In this document: positions 1-13,100 of the stretch, piece by piece
Layout: the number at the start of each line of letters is the position of its first letter
Position numbering within the stretch: position 1 is the stretch's first letter
Origin: Sebastes aleutianus
Taxonomy: Eukaryota; Chordata; Actinopteri; Perciformes; Sebastidae
DNA length: 64,000 nt
Assembly: GCA_916700875.1 (NCBI GenBank)
Contig: CAKAKS010000067.1
Span: forward strand, 7,901,591 to 7,965,590
Direction: 5' to 3'
Program-made: the position numbers and the translations under genes
Notes under the pieces: generated by a model
What the model was told of the DNA's origin: nothing
Database searches by the model: none
What the model saw: only the letters and a program-made list of their open reading frames with translations

Positions 1-2935
1 AATTGTTGTAAAATATACGTAACAGGTAAATAATAATTTCCTAATAAGTGTCCTGAAAAGACCCCTGTCATTTGACACAAATTATGTTCAAGAAATGCAC
101 CTTTAAATAATTAATATGAATTAACGGACCAAGTCTTTTAGTCAGTAGTCAGCAGGCTACAGGCAAGCATACAGTTCAACATAAAAGTCAAAATAAGAAA
201 TCCAATTACTTGGATTTTAATGGAGCAGTTCTTTCAAAGAACTTTCTCTGGAAATCAACATCTGCTTTCGAACTAAAGTAAATTAATTAAAAATACCAGC
301 AAAAACTCCTTAACCAATTTGTACCAAAACATAGTTATTTATAGTAAATATTCTAGAAATTATTAGGAAGCAACTGTATTATAAATATATTAAACTAATG
401 AAAATAAACTAAGCTACAGTATATGACTTTCTGCAGAGCCATATGGCGCCATCTCAACACAAACCGTTGCTGTGATTTCCCGTCTAAAAGTCCTCAGAGC
501 CTCTGTGCTTGCTCTTGCTGTGTTTTGGTTTGGTAGTTTTCTCTCTCTGCTGCTCTGTGGAGCACTTTGAACTTTGTTTTGAAAAGTATTCTGTAGCTTA
601 TGTAAAGTTTATCAATATTAATGCAAAACTGCTGAAGCCACTGCTTGAGACATTAAACGCATCACTTTCAGGACTCCACACTCTATTAGAGCTGCAAATT
701 TAATAAGTGGCTATTTGTTGTTTCAGTGTGCCAAAAAAACAAAACAAATGGCTATTTATTGTGCTATATATGCATATATATAGAGGAGTTTAATACACAG
801 ACACAGTAGGCTGCAGCACACACAGCATGGACATGAATTCAAGACACCAACAATAAAATAGGAGCAGCAGAGAATCAGCACCAGAGCTGCAGGCTGCAAT
901 AATCCAACACTGAAAATGATTTAGTTTGTTTTATCTTAAAGCTGAAATCTATAAAATTTGTGTAGGTAATAAATCTGTATAGTCTCTTTTTAAAGCTATT
1001 GTAGCTGCAGCTACAGAAGCTCTGCTTAAAAAAGGAAATAAAAGCTTTTCAGTTTTGCTTTTAAGAATGCATGTTATATAAAAAGGAGAAATTATAAAAA
1101 AGGAAAAGGTATCATTTTTAATAATTTAAAATACAACAAGCTCAAAATATTGATTAACATGTGCAAGCAGCCTAATGGATTGAAAATGTTACTAACTGTA
1201 AGTAAAAAAAAAAAAGTGTGCAAAATGTACTTAAAGTATAAAAAGTAAAAGTACTCCGAGCATAAAACTGTTGCTATTATATAGTTTGATTATTATTACT
1301 GGTGAAGTGTGAGCAGCATTTTATTGTTGTAGTTGGTCAAGGTGGAGCTAATATTAACTATAATACACATTTTAGTATATTTCACTATGTGTAGTGTTAA
1401 TTAAACTGTTGGGTAGTTTAATCTGGAATAATGTCTCGTATTTTATAATCTTATCTTGTGTGTAAAAGCCTAATTTCTAAAGTAACTACAGCTGTCAAAT
1501 AAAAGTAGTGCAGTAAACAGCATAATAATCCTGAAATGTGAAATATAGTGGAATAGAAGTATAAATCAAAATCAGATTTGTTTACCAAGTACAGACATAC
1601 AAGGTGACTCTGGATTTATGCATCTCTCTCAATGTACTTATCCAGAAATAGAAATGACAGCTAGGAACAAGGACAACAAAACCATTAAGACTGAAATAAA
1701 TTGAATTTGTGGTAGTTTTATGTTAAGACAGCAAAAAAAGTTGTGTTGAGCATAACTCTGCAACGCTTATTGTAATTATGTGTTTATGTTATGTAGAGTG
1801 AACAAAAGTTATTCATTTTATTGAACAAGAAAATAATTACTTGTCATATGAACATAAGAACATTGAGTACATATTTGTACAACATTGTTTTTAGTTCATT
1901 CAACTATAAAATTATAAGTACACAATGTATGTGTTGTTAACTGGCATTAAACTAATTAGGCTAAATCTGCTTCATACATTTTAGTTAAATAAACTCAAAA
2001 ATAAAAAATTGCTGACGTAATATAAAAAATAATGTTAAGCTCACAAGGATGAGTGCTCAAGTGAGCATAAAGTGTTTATGTCATTTTGACAGTCCTGAAG
2101 AAGGTTAATTATAAGCACTCGGTGTAGGTGCTAGGCTATCAGAACAGCGTCAGTAAAGAAAAAGGAAACAGCTACACACTACTCCATGCCACAATATTTT
2201 CATTGACTACGTTTCAATACTGCTTGGATCTCTGTCAGGTCAAAATGTTTGAAAAAGTGGAAACATACCCATATTTATACATAAAGCACACCAACAGGCA
2301 GACAAGCTCTATGATGGCAGGCGTAGTTCATCCAAAACACCAGCGTGATAAAAACATCCACAAACGATTCACAATTTGATGAAAGTACATAAAAACATAA
2401 ATACAAATGCCATACTTCTAAATATCATACTTCAAAATATCAAACATGTTTATTCGTCATCTCAAATATCATCAAATTCATCACCTACGCTCAAAAATAT
2501 GACATTACATTGAGGTAGAGGAAAAAAGGAAAGAATAAATATCTAATACCTGTACAATAAATTGGGAGTAAACAAATAAGTTATCTATATCAAATCCCAA
2601 TATGGAAAAAAGACACATGTTATATAACATGTTGGCATTTTTACAGACATTTTGACAGTCCTGAACATTTGTGTAGACTTTACAATCAAATTTTGTGTCA
2701 TGGATGTGTTGGGGTATACAGTTAGGTGTATATATAAATATTATATAAATATATATAAAAAGCACCAATGACCAACAATAAAGTAATAAATAAAACATCT
2801 ATACAAGTGTTCTGTGAGTTGTAAACAATACAAATAGTGCAAAGAAATAAATACTGGATAGAGATGGACTAGATGATTATGTACAATATGCAGTAAAAAT
2901 CTGTCTATATACTTTGGTGGCAAGAATGGATGTAC
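1..2935. other. AT-rich upstream DNA without a recognisable gene
   Basis: All open frames here are short, AT-driven and unlike known proteins. The only repeat I recognise is the hAT-like fragment at about 1200-1590. Confidence 0.6.
1200..1590 (+). repeat. Diverged fragment of the GTAAAAGTA hAT-like family
   Basis: Contains tacttaaagta, aagtaaaagtactc, gtagttggtcaaggtggagc and gggtagtttaatc, in the same order as the copies at 16475-16800 and 27566-27876. Termini are not preserved. Old and degraded. Confidence 0.65.
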
Positions 2936-3579
2936 TTAAAGCTGCAGTAGGCAGAATATTTTTGGCATCATTGGGCAAAAAGTCCATAATAACCTTTCAG
3001 CATATTGTAATTCAAATGTTCTGAGAGAAAACTAGACTTCTGCACCTCCTCATGGCTCTGTTTTTCAAATATAGCCCGTGACAGGAGACTTTGACCAATC
3101 ACAGGTTATTTCGGAGGGAGAGCGTTCCTATTGGCTGTGCTCCGGCTGGTGGGTGGTGCTTGGTATTTCCTCAACAGATCTCAACATGACTGCCGGGTCA
3201 CAAACTTTCTCATTTTACAGCTAAACAGTACACTACAAGATGATTCTGAAAACATTTGACGCAAGAAATAGGCATTACAGTAACAGAATATTGATTAATA
3301 TTTGATCAGCGCTGTCTAGTTTGACCATTTGAACGGAGTTTGCGAGTGATTGACAGCTGCTCAGAGACGGCAGGCTCCAGCTCCGCTCTGACTGCTTGTT
3401 TTCCTCCGGTCTGTGAAATGTTGTAGATGCCATTAGGAGCACCGGAGGACACTGGAGGAACATGATTTTTTTCCAGATTACCTGTCTCATGCACTACTGT
3501 CAGGATATAGTGACCGTTTTATAAAAAAATAACTTGTTTTAAATCATATTTGCTCCATTTCTACCCACTGCAGTTTTAA
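2936..3579 (+). mobile_element. TTAA-flanked MITE, family B, full length (644 bp)
   Basis: Bounded by TTAA at 2936-2939 and 3576-3579, with terminal inverted repeats TTAAAGCTGCAGTAGGCAGA and the reverse complement of TCTACCCACTGCAGTTTTAA. A second full copy in the opposite orientation is at 54258-54904 and a partial copy at about 14686-15128. There is no transposase. TTAA target use fits piggyBac-type mobilisation, but the superfamily is inferred only. Confidence 0.8.
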
Positions 3580-3839
3580 GTAAAGTTCAAGTATCTCAGA
3601 TGTGTACATAATAAAGTAAAAATACCTGGTTACAGTCCACCTCTCTCCAGGATCTAATCGCTGCTGTTTAACTTTCTAATCCACCTCATATTTTACGCAG
3701 CAGACGTCAGAGGATGACATGGTGTGGGTTCACTGTACTCCAGAGTAATCCGAGCAAGAGATTTCCATCAAATACTGCTCAGCACGAAATAACCATTAAA
3801 CAAAAACGGCCTTATCACCCTCTTGCAGGTAGTCTCTTT
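3580..3839. other. Unique sequence just upstream of the promoter
   Basis: About 260 bp between the family B MITE and the GC-rich promoter. No motif decisive enough to call. Confidence 0.4.
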
Positions 3840-4120
3840 AATTAACTGCGCTGCGCTGCTCTCCAACTCCTCCTCCACTCCGCTGGAACTGGAAACTCGC
3901 GGGGCTTTAAGACCCAGCAGAGGTGCAATAGTGAACATCTGTCGCCTCGGTCTCCACAGTATGAGTTGCGCCTGGTGCTCCGGTCTGAAGACATAGAGGC
4001 AGCAGCAGTAGCAGGCTGACAGGCTGTGGACCGGAGTGGATCCGGGATGCGAGCAGACGCCGCCGGACGATGAGAGAAAGTGGAGTCAGACGCACTGAGC
4101 CGCAGCGATAAGACCGCAAA
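3840..4120 (+). promoter_or_regulatory. st6galnac5: GC-rich putative promoter and 5' UTR of st6galnac5, with three upstream ORFs
   Basis: This stretch is clearly richer in G+C and CpG than the AT-rich DNA upstream, as expected for a vertebrate CpG-type promoter. No convincing TATA box is visible. Three short upstream ORFs precede the coding ATG: 3961-3996 (11 codons plus stop), 4047-4073 (8 codons plus stop) and 4070-4111 (13 codons plus stop). The last two overlap by the four bases ATGA. All end before the main ATG at 4121. That ATG has A at -3, a fair Kozak context. The transcription start is not visible, so which uORFs lie in the mRNA is unknown. Confidence 0.45.
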
Positions 4121-4135
4121 ATGAAGACACCTATG
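4121..4135 (+). CDS. st6galnac5: st6galnac5 coding exon 1 (five codons, MKTPM)
   Basis: ATG AAG ACA CCT ATG is followed directly by a strong donor, gtaaag, at 4136. Human ST6GALNAC5 starts MKTLM-RHGLAV (from memory), so the five residues and the exon border both fit. Phase 0. The exon is too short for ORF callers and was found by looking upstream of exon 2 for the missing start. Confidence 0.88.
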
Positions 4136-7100
4136 GTAAAGGTCTCTGCCTTGTTGTAGCCCCTATTTGGAAACTGTTTTGAGCTCGCTTTTTTACACAT
4201 CCAGCATTTGTTCAGTGAAGTGCGCTCCAATAACGCTGCTGTGTGCACTCTCTCGGATCAAAAGATTAGGATCTGAACAATGGACATCCAGCTGTGCGCT
4301 CTGTTTGGCACTAAGCTCCGGCTTTCTCTTATAATAAACAGCACAGCATGGAGCACACAGAAGCGCTGGGGGGTTTGCTTTTACTGCGTTTAATGCAGAT
4401 GCATAAATAAAAAAAGTGCATGGATTATTTTTTTTGTTGCTTTAATATTTCTTGTATTAATGCATGTTGTGAAATAAAAATAGATGCAAAAATAAAAAGT
4501 CAGGAGCTGTTTATCTCATGAATCTGTGATTTAATATACTCTGGAAGCTGATTTGACTTAAAAGGTCAATATATGAACTTTTTTTTTAAATGCATAAATC
4601 TAAAAAAGTGCATGGATATTTTTTTTTTTCTTTAACATTTCTTGTATTAATGCATGGTGTGAAATAAAAATAGATGCAAAAATAAAAAGTCAGGAGCTGT
4701 TTATCTCATGCATCTGTGATTTGATATACTCTGGAAGCTGATTTGACTTTAAAGGTCAATATATTAACTTTTTAACTTTATATTGCTTATTGTAAATTAC
4801 CTTGCAGACGTGCGCCTGAACGCACCAGAGCATTAAAATGCATGCATGCAAACTAATGATTATCACTAACAACCTGGCGTCCTGTCAATGTCATGATAGT
4901 GCCTGTGCCCTTAAATTAAGTCGATAACAGCTGTTTTTTTTAAGTTGTTGTCGCACGTGACATGACTTCCAGGAAGTCGGGGTTGTGTTAACCAACAGCC
5001 CAGTCTGAGGGTGTGATGGTGGTGCACTTGGTGGTGCCAGCCGGCTGCCTCTCATTAGCTGCAGAACTGAACTCAAGTCCGGTGGTGCAACAGGAATAAT
5101 TAGTCAGCATGTGTTTGTGTCTTTGTGTCAGCGCCATGGGATAGCCGTGCTCCTCGTGCTCCTCCTGTGCGCCAGCTTGTTCCTCGTGTACAACGGCAGC
5201 TTCAACGGCGCTTCCAGGGACGCTAACGACACGCGCATCCGACAGCATGAACAGCTGCGGCGGCGGCCCACTGAAGCCCCCGTCAGGGTGGCCAAGCCTC
5301 ACCCCCCGGTCCTCCAGGGATACAGTGGCATCATCGACCATAAGGTAAGCAGATGTGTTTGTGTGCGTCTCCCATAATGCAGCAGGGGCGGATGAATGGC
5401 TTCAAATGTTTGGCTGATGCAAAGTGGGCACCAAAGTGAAGCTACTTTCTCACTTTGGAAACCATCTTCACTTTCTCTCTGCACGCACACACGCACGCAT
5501 GCACACACGCACGCACACACGCACACATACACCAACCTTTCCTCCTGTCTAATGAGCAGCAGTCATCTATCCGCACAGCTCTTTAGAGAGAGAGAGTCTC
5601 GGCCCGCTGTCATTTATCACAATTTTCTCCAGCACAGTGTTGCGCCACACTCAATACCCACCTGTCGTTACTAATAACAGCTTAGGCTACAAATGAAATC
5701 CTTGGCTGCATTCTTGCGCTCTAATTGGTAAGCCCAGGAGACCTTCAGCTTGGTGAACCCTGACGTCACAGCAGGGGTGTATTGACTTCCATCTATTTTA
5801 CCAGGCCAGGAGAAAACAATCAATGTGAGTACTGGGGAGCGAAGGTGCTGCAAGTAAAGCATACCTAATCACCTTGTAAAGGCTTCTTTTTTTTTTTTTA
5901 AAAGGCAACATACAAGATGGCGTGCTCCTCTGCAGGCAATTTGGTTGATGGGCCGTTTGTGTTGCGGTCTGCACCACTGAGCCAAATGATGGATGCAACA
6001 GATCTCCAACCGTTGGATTTAAGATCTTTTAAGATTTAGAAAACAGGAAAGTTTTCGGACCAGACTCGGATAGATTAAAAGACAACGGGCCCCCGACTGA
6101 AAGAAACACACAATGAATCAGTTGTTGTCTCTTTGTTATAGTTTTGTGGTTCTTTGTAGTCGACTTACGTCTCTCAGGAGTCGTTTTGCATTTCTTGGTA
6201 GTTGCTTTGCATCTTTGTAGTTATTTTGTGTCCCTTTTTGTAGTCGTTTTGGATCTTTCTGCAGCTGTTTTCTCTCTCAAACATCTCTCCATAGTCATTT
6301 TGTGTCTCTTTGTAGTTGCTTTGTATCACACTGGAGTTGTTTTGTCTCTTTATAGTCTATTTGCATCGCTGTAGTCATTTTGTGCCTCTTTGTTGTGCAT
6401 CGCTGTAGTCATTTTGTGTCTCTCTGTAGTTGTTGTGCATCGCTGTAGTCATTTTGTGCCTCTTTGTAGTTTTTTTGCATCGCTGTAGTCATTTTGTGCC
6501 TCTTTGTAGATGTTTTGCATCGCTGTAGTCATTTTGTGTCTCTTTGTAGTTGTTGTGCATCGCTGTAGTCATTTTGTGTCTCTCTGAAGTTGTTGTGCAT
6601 CGCTGTAGTCATTTTGTGCCTCTTTGTAGTTGTTGTGCATCGTTGTAGTCATTTTGTGCCTCTTTGTAGTTGTTTTGCATATCAGTAGTCATTTGTGCCT
6701 CTTTGTAGTCATTTGATTGACTTTCTGCCAAGAAATGTTTACCGTCACTTTGACCAGGGGCCCGAGGTCAGTGGGCCTCTGGACCTGTGTCCGGGAGGCC
6801 CCCTTCAGTAATCCATCTATGGCAGGACTGATGACACCCTGAATGACGGGGCTAATGAGTGCTGCCATCTCTCTTTCATGAGAATGATATGATGTCTGCT
6901 TGAAAACATGCTTTAAATCATCCGATTATGTCACAGGTTGATTTGCATATGAGTAATTGGACAGCCTCCTCCCTGCTCTTAGAGGAGGCTGTTGCTGTGT
7001 GGATTTGAGGAATAAGCAGTGGGAACATGTATCAGCTGGACAGATTTGGGAGTAAGCACATTGTTCGTGAACGTCAGAAAAAGTAGCCTGGCTGGTTGGG

Positions 7101-10100
7101 AAATTAACTTTTGCTAAATTAAACACCAGGGGCTCTGAAGAGTCACTTAATCTTGTGACAAGGTAATGCAACAGAAGGGGGGACTATTATTCATTAAAAG
7201 AAATCTCACTTGTGCAGAAACCAACAAGTGTGGAAACCTGTAATGTCGACGACTGTGAAAAGTTCAGCTGGCAGAGTTTTCTCATGAGAAATGCTGCTCG
7301 TCCGTCCACTTAAGTTTCCATTTTGAGGCGCTCGGCTTTGTAGGAAATGCATGCTGGTGATGTGCACAGTGAATTCACACTTCACGTTTTGTATGTACTT
7401 AACCGGTGAATGTAGTCATGGTGATTTAATAGCTATGTGAGCAGAATGAATCTAACATTTTCAACATTTTTGTAAGGAACATTTTCAAGGGAAAATTTAT
7501 TTTCGCATTTTATTTTTTTTTAGTTTTTGCCCTCATTTCATCAGTTAAGGGATTTGACTTCCCAACATCATTTCAAAGCTGCACTCAGGGGATTTGGTGA
7601 CGTCACTGAACGGCAGCAAAACAAGCAGCCAGACAATTAAACAGGTTGAAGCCAAATCCTCTTTTATCCAAATGACTTGGAAACAAAAGTAACATTATTA
7701 ACATTCAAAATATTACTGAAACAATTAGATTTTGCAGAAATCTGATTGGATGTTCGATCTGCTCTTGTACTTTTATCTTTTTATATCTAGCTAAAAGTTG
7801 AGGTTTAGACCTTGAAAGTGAGGATGTTTTTGGAAATTTCGGTTTTTTTTTTGTTTTGTTTTTGTGGAATTTTATACCTTACAGAGACAGTAGAGAGATG
7901 ACAGGGAATGAGGGAAGGAAGACGGGGAAGTTGTGGTTCATGGTTGGCGCCTGAAAGGAATTCTTCACACCCAAAATGACAATTTGTATATCAAGGTGAA
8001 CAGAGAATCCAAAAACTGAGAAGAGTTTTGATGAATTGAAGTAAATAGGGCTAGGGCTGCAAAATTAATGAACATCTTATTGAAATCCCAACATGGCCTA
8101 CTGAAATTTCCGAGGTGCAATATTTGTTAAAGGTGAAATGTGTGTCAAAATACCATTTAAATAAGATATTATTGTGCTGCAGAGATGTCCTGGCCCACAC
8201 ATCATATTCTGAAGTATTGTTTAACCCCTAGGCAACCAGGGAGCCCCAAAATAGATAGTCCTGAGGCCTAAAACTTTATTAGGTTTGTGTTTGGGTTAGG
8301 AGTGTACATAGCTGTGAAGGTTAGAATTAAGTGTAAAAGATGTCCACCTGGACTATCTAGCATGCAGTTCGACATTAATCACCATGCCAACAATGATGTG
8401 TGAGCACGCCTCCTGATGCAGACACCCAATGCAGTATAAAAAGAAAATGTATGAACATCAGCTGTCCATGTCTGTGACCGTTGTGGATTAAATCAGGTCC
8501 TTTAAGGTCCTGGAAAGACATTATGTTAAGTGTACTGTAGAATGGACAATTATGACAAACATTTCACATGCATTCATCTTTTCACCTCTAGATAATCTGG
8601 TTTAGATTAGGGCTGTCAATCGATTAAATTATTTAATTGCATTTTTATCTTTTCAAAATGTACCTTAAAGGGAGATTTGTCAAGTATTTAATACTCTTAT
8701 CAACAGGGCAGTGGGAAAATATGCTGCTTTATGCAAATGCATGTATTGATTTATTATTGGAAAACAATTTACAAAACAAAACAATGACAAATATTGTCCA
8801 GAAACCCTCACAGGTACTGCATTTAGCATAAAAAATATGCTCAAATCATAACATGACAAACTGCAGCCCAACAGGCAACAACAGCTGTCAGTGTGTCAGA
8901 GTGCTGACTTGACTATGACTTGCCCCAAACTGCATGTGATTATCATAAAGTGGGCATGTCTGTAAAGGGGAGACTCGTGGGTACCCATAGAACCCATTTT
9001 CATTCACATATCTTGAGGTCAGAGGTCAAGGGAGCCCTTTAAACATGACAATTCCAGTTTTTCCTCGACAAAATTTAGCGTAAGTTTGGAGCGTTATTTA
9101 ACATACTTCGCAACAAGCTAGCTTTAAAAATGATTCCGCTACAACCTTAAAACTGTACAAAGCATTAAAGAAATTAGTGGCACTAAAACAAATTTGCAGT
9201 AACGCGTTATTATCGCGTTAACTCTCACAGCCCTAGTTTAGATATTTGGTTTAAGCTGGTGTTTTTTTGCACAGCTTGTTTGCCATTCAAGTTGCATTCA
9301 TGGACTCCAGCCATGTGTAGTGTGGATTCTGTCTCAAGATCTCAGTAATTTATTTGGTATTTGCCCCAAAACTGAATTTTTATTAAGTGTGTAAACTTTT
9401 AATGTTGTGTCTCAGTTCATAAGTTGGATGTGGGCGATGGACCATGGTGTGAGACAGAACATTAACATCTATTTAATATTGGTTGTGGTCAATATGTGAG
9501 AGGCTGTTTCAGCTTTTGGTCTTGGATTTAGAATCATTGCACAGCAGTTCTGTCAGAATTTGAGCAGTGCACAAATAAATATGAAACGAGCCATTCATAT
9601 TTTAAGACAGCTGACGGGGCACGCAGCAGAATCTCTTTTTCTCACCGCCTGAAATGCCGATATTATTCAGTGATGGTGTATGTTTTGATTTGATGAGGAT
9701 TTGTCTGTAATGCGTCAGTAAACCCAGCTTTGGATGAGAATTGATTTTCCCCCTTCTGACGGGAGCAGCCGAGCATCATAAGTAAACCACCAATTTATTT
9801 TTTCTCTTGGCAATAAACTTATTGACATTTCGGCGACAAGGGACATCAATTAGGGCCACGGCTCCACTGAACATCATTTATGCTTCTTCAAACCTGCTAT
9901 TATATCACCCTTCACATTCTGCCACCGCGAGCTGCAATCAATACTTTATGATTTGAGTGCACTTTGCTACTACAGCATGTGGAAGTGCATAAAGCAGTCC
10001 AACCTTCAAATACTTTGCATTCAGTTTTTCTGAGACATTGTGTCCTGCCTGCGGTTTGACAACACGGATGAGCTTTCTCTGCGGATGTCGAGAAGTGAAA

Positions 10101-13100
10101 AAGTTATCGGCCTTGCCTCGCATTTGTTCTCCTGCGGTGCTGAATGATTGGTGTTCGGGAAAAAAGAAATCCTCTGACATGCACATTTGTCTTCTTCATC
10201 TTTGCTTGCTGACCTCTCTGCCATATTGATCTTTCCAAGATATCAGCTGGCGGGCGCACAGGGTGCACTGCCAGTCAGCCTTTGACCGCTTCACTTTATC
10301 TTCCAACAGAGTATTAAACTCATCACAGCCCAGAAAAACATTTTGAAGCCTAAGTTTTCTGCAGACTTTTGGCCAAGATGCTGAAACATTTGCAAGAACA
10401 TTTATTTTATTTTTTTTCTTCTCATCGGTTTATGAACCCAAATGTTAAGATATTTCTTTGTATGTTACAGACTGTATTTATGCATCTGAAATCCATTTAA
10501 ATCCTGTGTACCAAGTATTTTCAATGCAACATGTTTGATTTGGGTCAGAGTGAAGGGTAATTTATTTCTAGTTATGCAGCAGCATTGGTTGGCCTGGACA
10601 TGTGCTGTGAAGACTGTAGGAGGAGGAGGGACGAGATAAGCAAGCAAAGAAAGAAACTTGGGAAGGAGATGAAAAGGGAAAGAAACTCTTGAAAAGTAAA
10701 GAGAATGAGAGAAGAGGACAAAAACTAGGAAAGGGTAAGGATGGAGAGAATGATAAAAGAGAATATAGGACCCGGGGAAGGTTCAGCCCGCGAGAATGAG
10801 ACAAGAGAGTGAAGGAGGTAGAATCCGAGAGCGGAAGATAGAGTTAAATCCCAAGGGCTTTCCTTTCTTCTAGCAGTATCCTCAGTTTTATTTCCTCAGT
10901 GAGGAGGTGGAGGTGGGAGATGTGAGGACGAGACGACGTCACCATCTCCCTCTGATTGCCTCTCTGACACCGGTATCATGCAGATTCCTTACTGATATCA
11001 TGCGAGACAGGTGGAGGCGAAGTAATGGAGGAGATTTTGGTGCAGGCGAGAGGAGCCTTATCAAACGCGGGGCACCCTGATGTCACGCTGGAAAGCGATG
11101 AACTTGGCTGACGTGTCCCGTCTAACAAGACACAAGATGTTTTCATATGAGTTAAAGCCACAGTGTGTAACATTTAGGGGGATCTTTTGGCAGAAATGGA
11201 ATATAATATTAATATGTATGTATGTATGTATGTTTTCTTAAGTGTATAATCACCTGAAACTAAGAATTGTTGTGTTTTCGTGAGCTTAGAATTAGCCGTT
11301 TACATCTACATACAGAGTGAGTCCTCTTCACGGAGCTAATCGCCATGTTTCTACAGTAGCCCAGAACGGACAAACCAAACACTGGTTCTAGATAGGGCCA
11401 TTCGCGTTTTCACATTTTTGCATCGGTCACCTTAGTTCTCCTACACACTCGGCACGCGGGAGAAGTTTGAGTTGGTTGACCTTGACCTGTCCAGGGTGTA
11501 CCTCGCCTTCGTCCAATGTCCGCTGGGATCGGCTCCAGCCCCCACCCCTGTACCCTGAATAAGATAAGCGGTTACAGATAATGAATGGATGGATGTCAAT
11601 AATGCACATATAATCATACTGTGTAAAAAAAATCCAGCACCTCTTAAATCATTTCCATTACTTTCCATTCTCACCTTTTGTACAGTTATGGTCACAGACT
11701 CTCGTATTTTGAGTGTCATTTGCCAAAAAAAGAGACAAAACGCTCAATAAACAAAGTTAAAGATGAATTTGACTGATGGCTTTATTTTTTTCAAATTTTC
11801 TATAGATATAACGCAATAATATCGTTATTGTGAATTCTTCTGGCCATGATAATTGTGTATTAAAAATCTGATAGCCCTAGTCTCCTTAAAGGCCCTGACA
11901 CACCAGGCGCCAATTCTGCCGATTCAACATGTTGAATTGGCGTGGACGCTTTGTTTCATGTACGTATAACCACGGCTTGTATATCCGCCGTCCCTGTTCT
12001 TCGTGTTTCCCTTTTTGAATGACGAATGCAGACTACCACGACCTGCTGTTGTGGAGAGTTATTTCCTCTCACGCAGGCGCACAACGTACGTGGTAGTTGG
12101 CCGTCGGCTGTAGTCTTTCTGGTGTGTTCAAGTGCAACCTTTTGGCCAAGACAAAGGTGAAGTGAGGTGACTCAACTAGTAGCGGCCTTCGTCGCTACTA
12201 GTTCTTTGATGTCGGGTTGGTGTGTCTGGGCCTTAAGAGTACTCCACAGATTCAGCATTTCATTCCTCTAACATTGTCAGACTCCCAATGGATAGCGGAA
12301 AAAAGTTAAAAATCAATGAAGCAGAACCAGAGAATTTGACTTTTTATTCCATTCATTCCTCTTCCACAGTGACAATGCTAACATGCTGATGTATAGCATA
12401 TAGTATGTTCATCATCTTAGTTTAGCTTGTTAGTCTGGTGAAAAGTCAGGGGATCACCAACGTGTTTAAAATTCATCTTGAGGGGAACATGAATGTCTGT
12501 GCAAAATTGCATGGCAATCTGTCCAATATTTATTGATACATATTACTCACAACCATAACGTCAACCTCATGGTGGTACTATAGGAAAAGACAGGGGATCA
12601 CCAAAGTCCTCAGGATTCATCCTCTGAGGACTATTAATGTTTGAACCGAATTTTGTGCCAATTCATTTGGTAGATGTTGAGATATTTCACTGAAAATGTT
12701 GACCTGCTGGTGGCGCTAGATAAAAAGTCAGATATTTATATGTTTGTATAATTCATCCTCTGGGGACCATGAATCCATCCAGTAGTTGAAACAAAATATT
12801 TTGGTCTGGACCAAAGTGGTGGACCACCAACCATCGCCAGGAGCCGTTGTGTAGCTGCAAACAATCCCACTGAGATGACACAAGAAATTTACAAAGCAGG
12901 TTTTTCTGCACAAACTCTGGACCGGGTTGGTTTTAGACATATCTGGGTACACTCTGCTTGAAGGCATGAGCCAAGGAGAACAAAGCCGTCTGTGCCAAGG
13001 AGACATGACAAGCCATCCCTCTCCCCAACCACAGCTTTAGTGACAGCTGGAGAAGTGAGATGTTTAATATTTCATCTCAGACAGCCACATCTTCTACGTT

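Noticed and set aside
3907..4248. 113-codon open frame antisense to the promoter and exon 1
   Set aside because: A CpG-rich region shadow, no homology recognised.
5111..5377. Alternative single-exon start at ATG 5111
   Set aside because: The first seven codons lie in the intron before a clear acceptor, and the MKTPM exon gives the conserved N-terminus.
6363..6715. CRISPR-like regular repeats
   Set aside because: The whole 40-bp unit is repeated with no unique spacers, and this is vertebrate DNA; it is a minisatellite.
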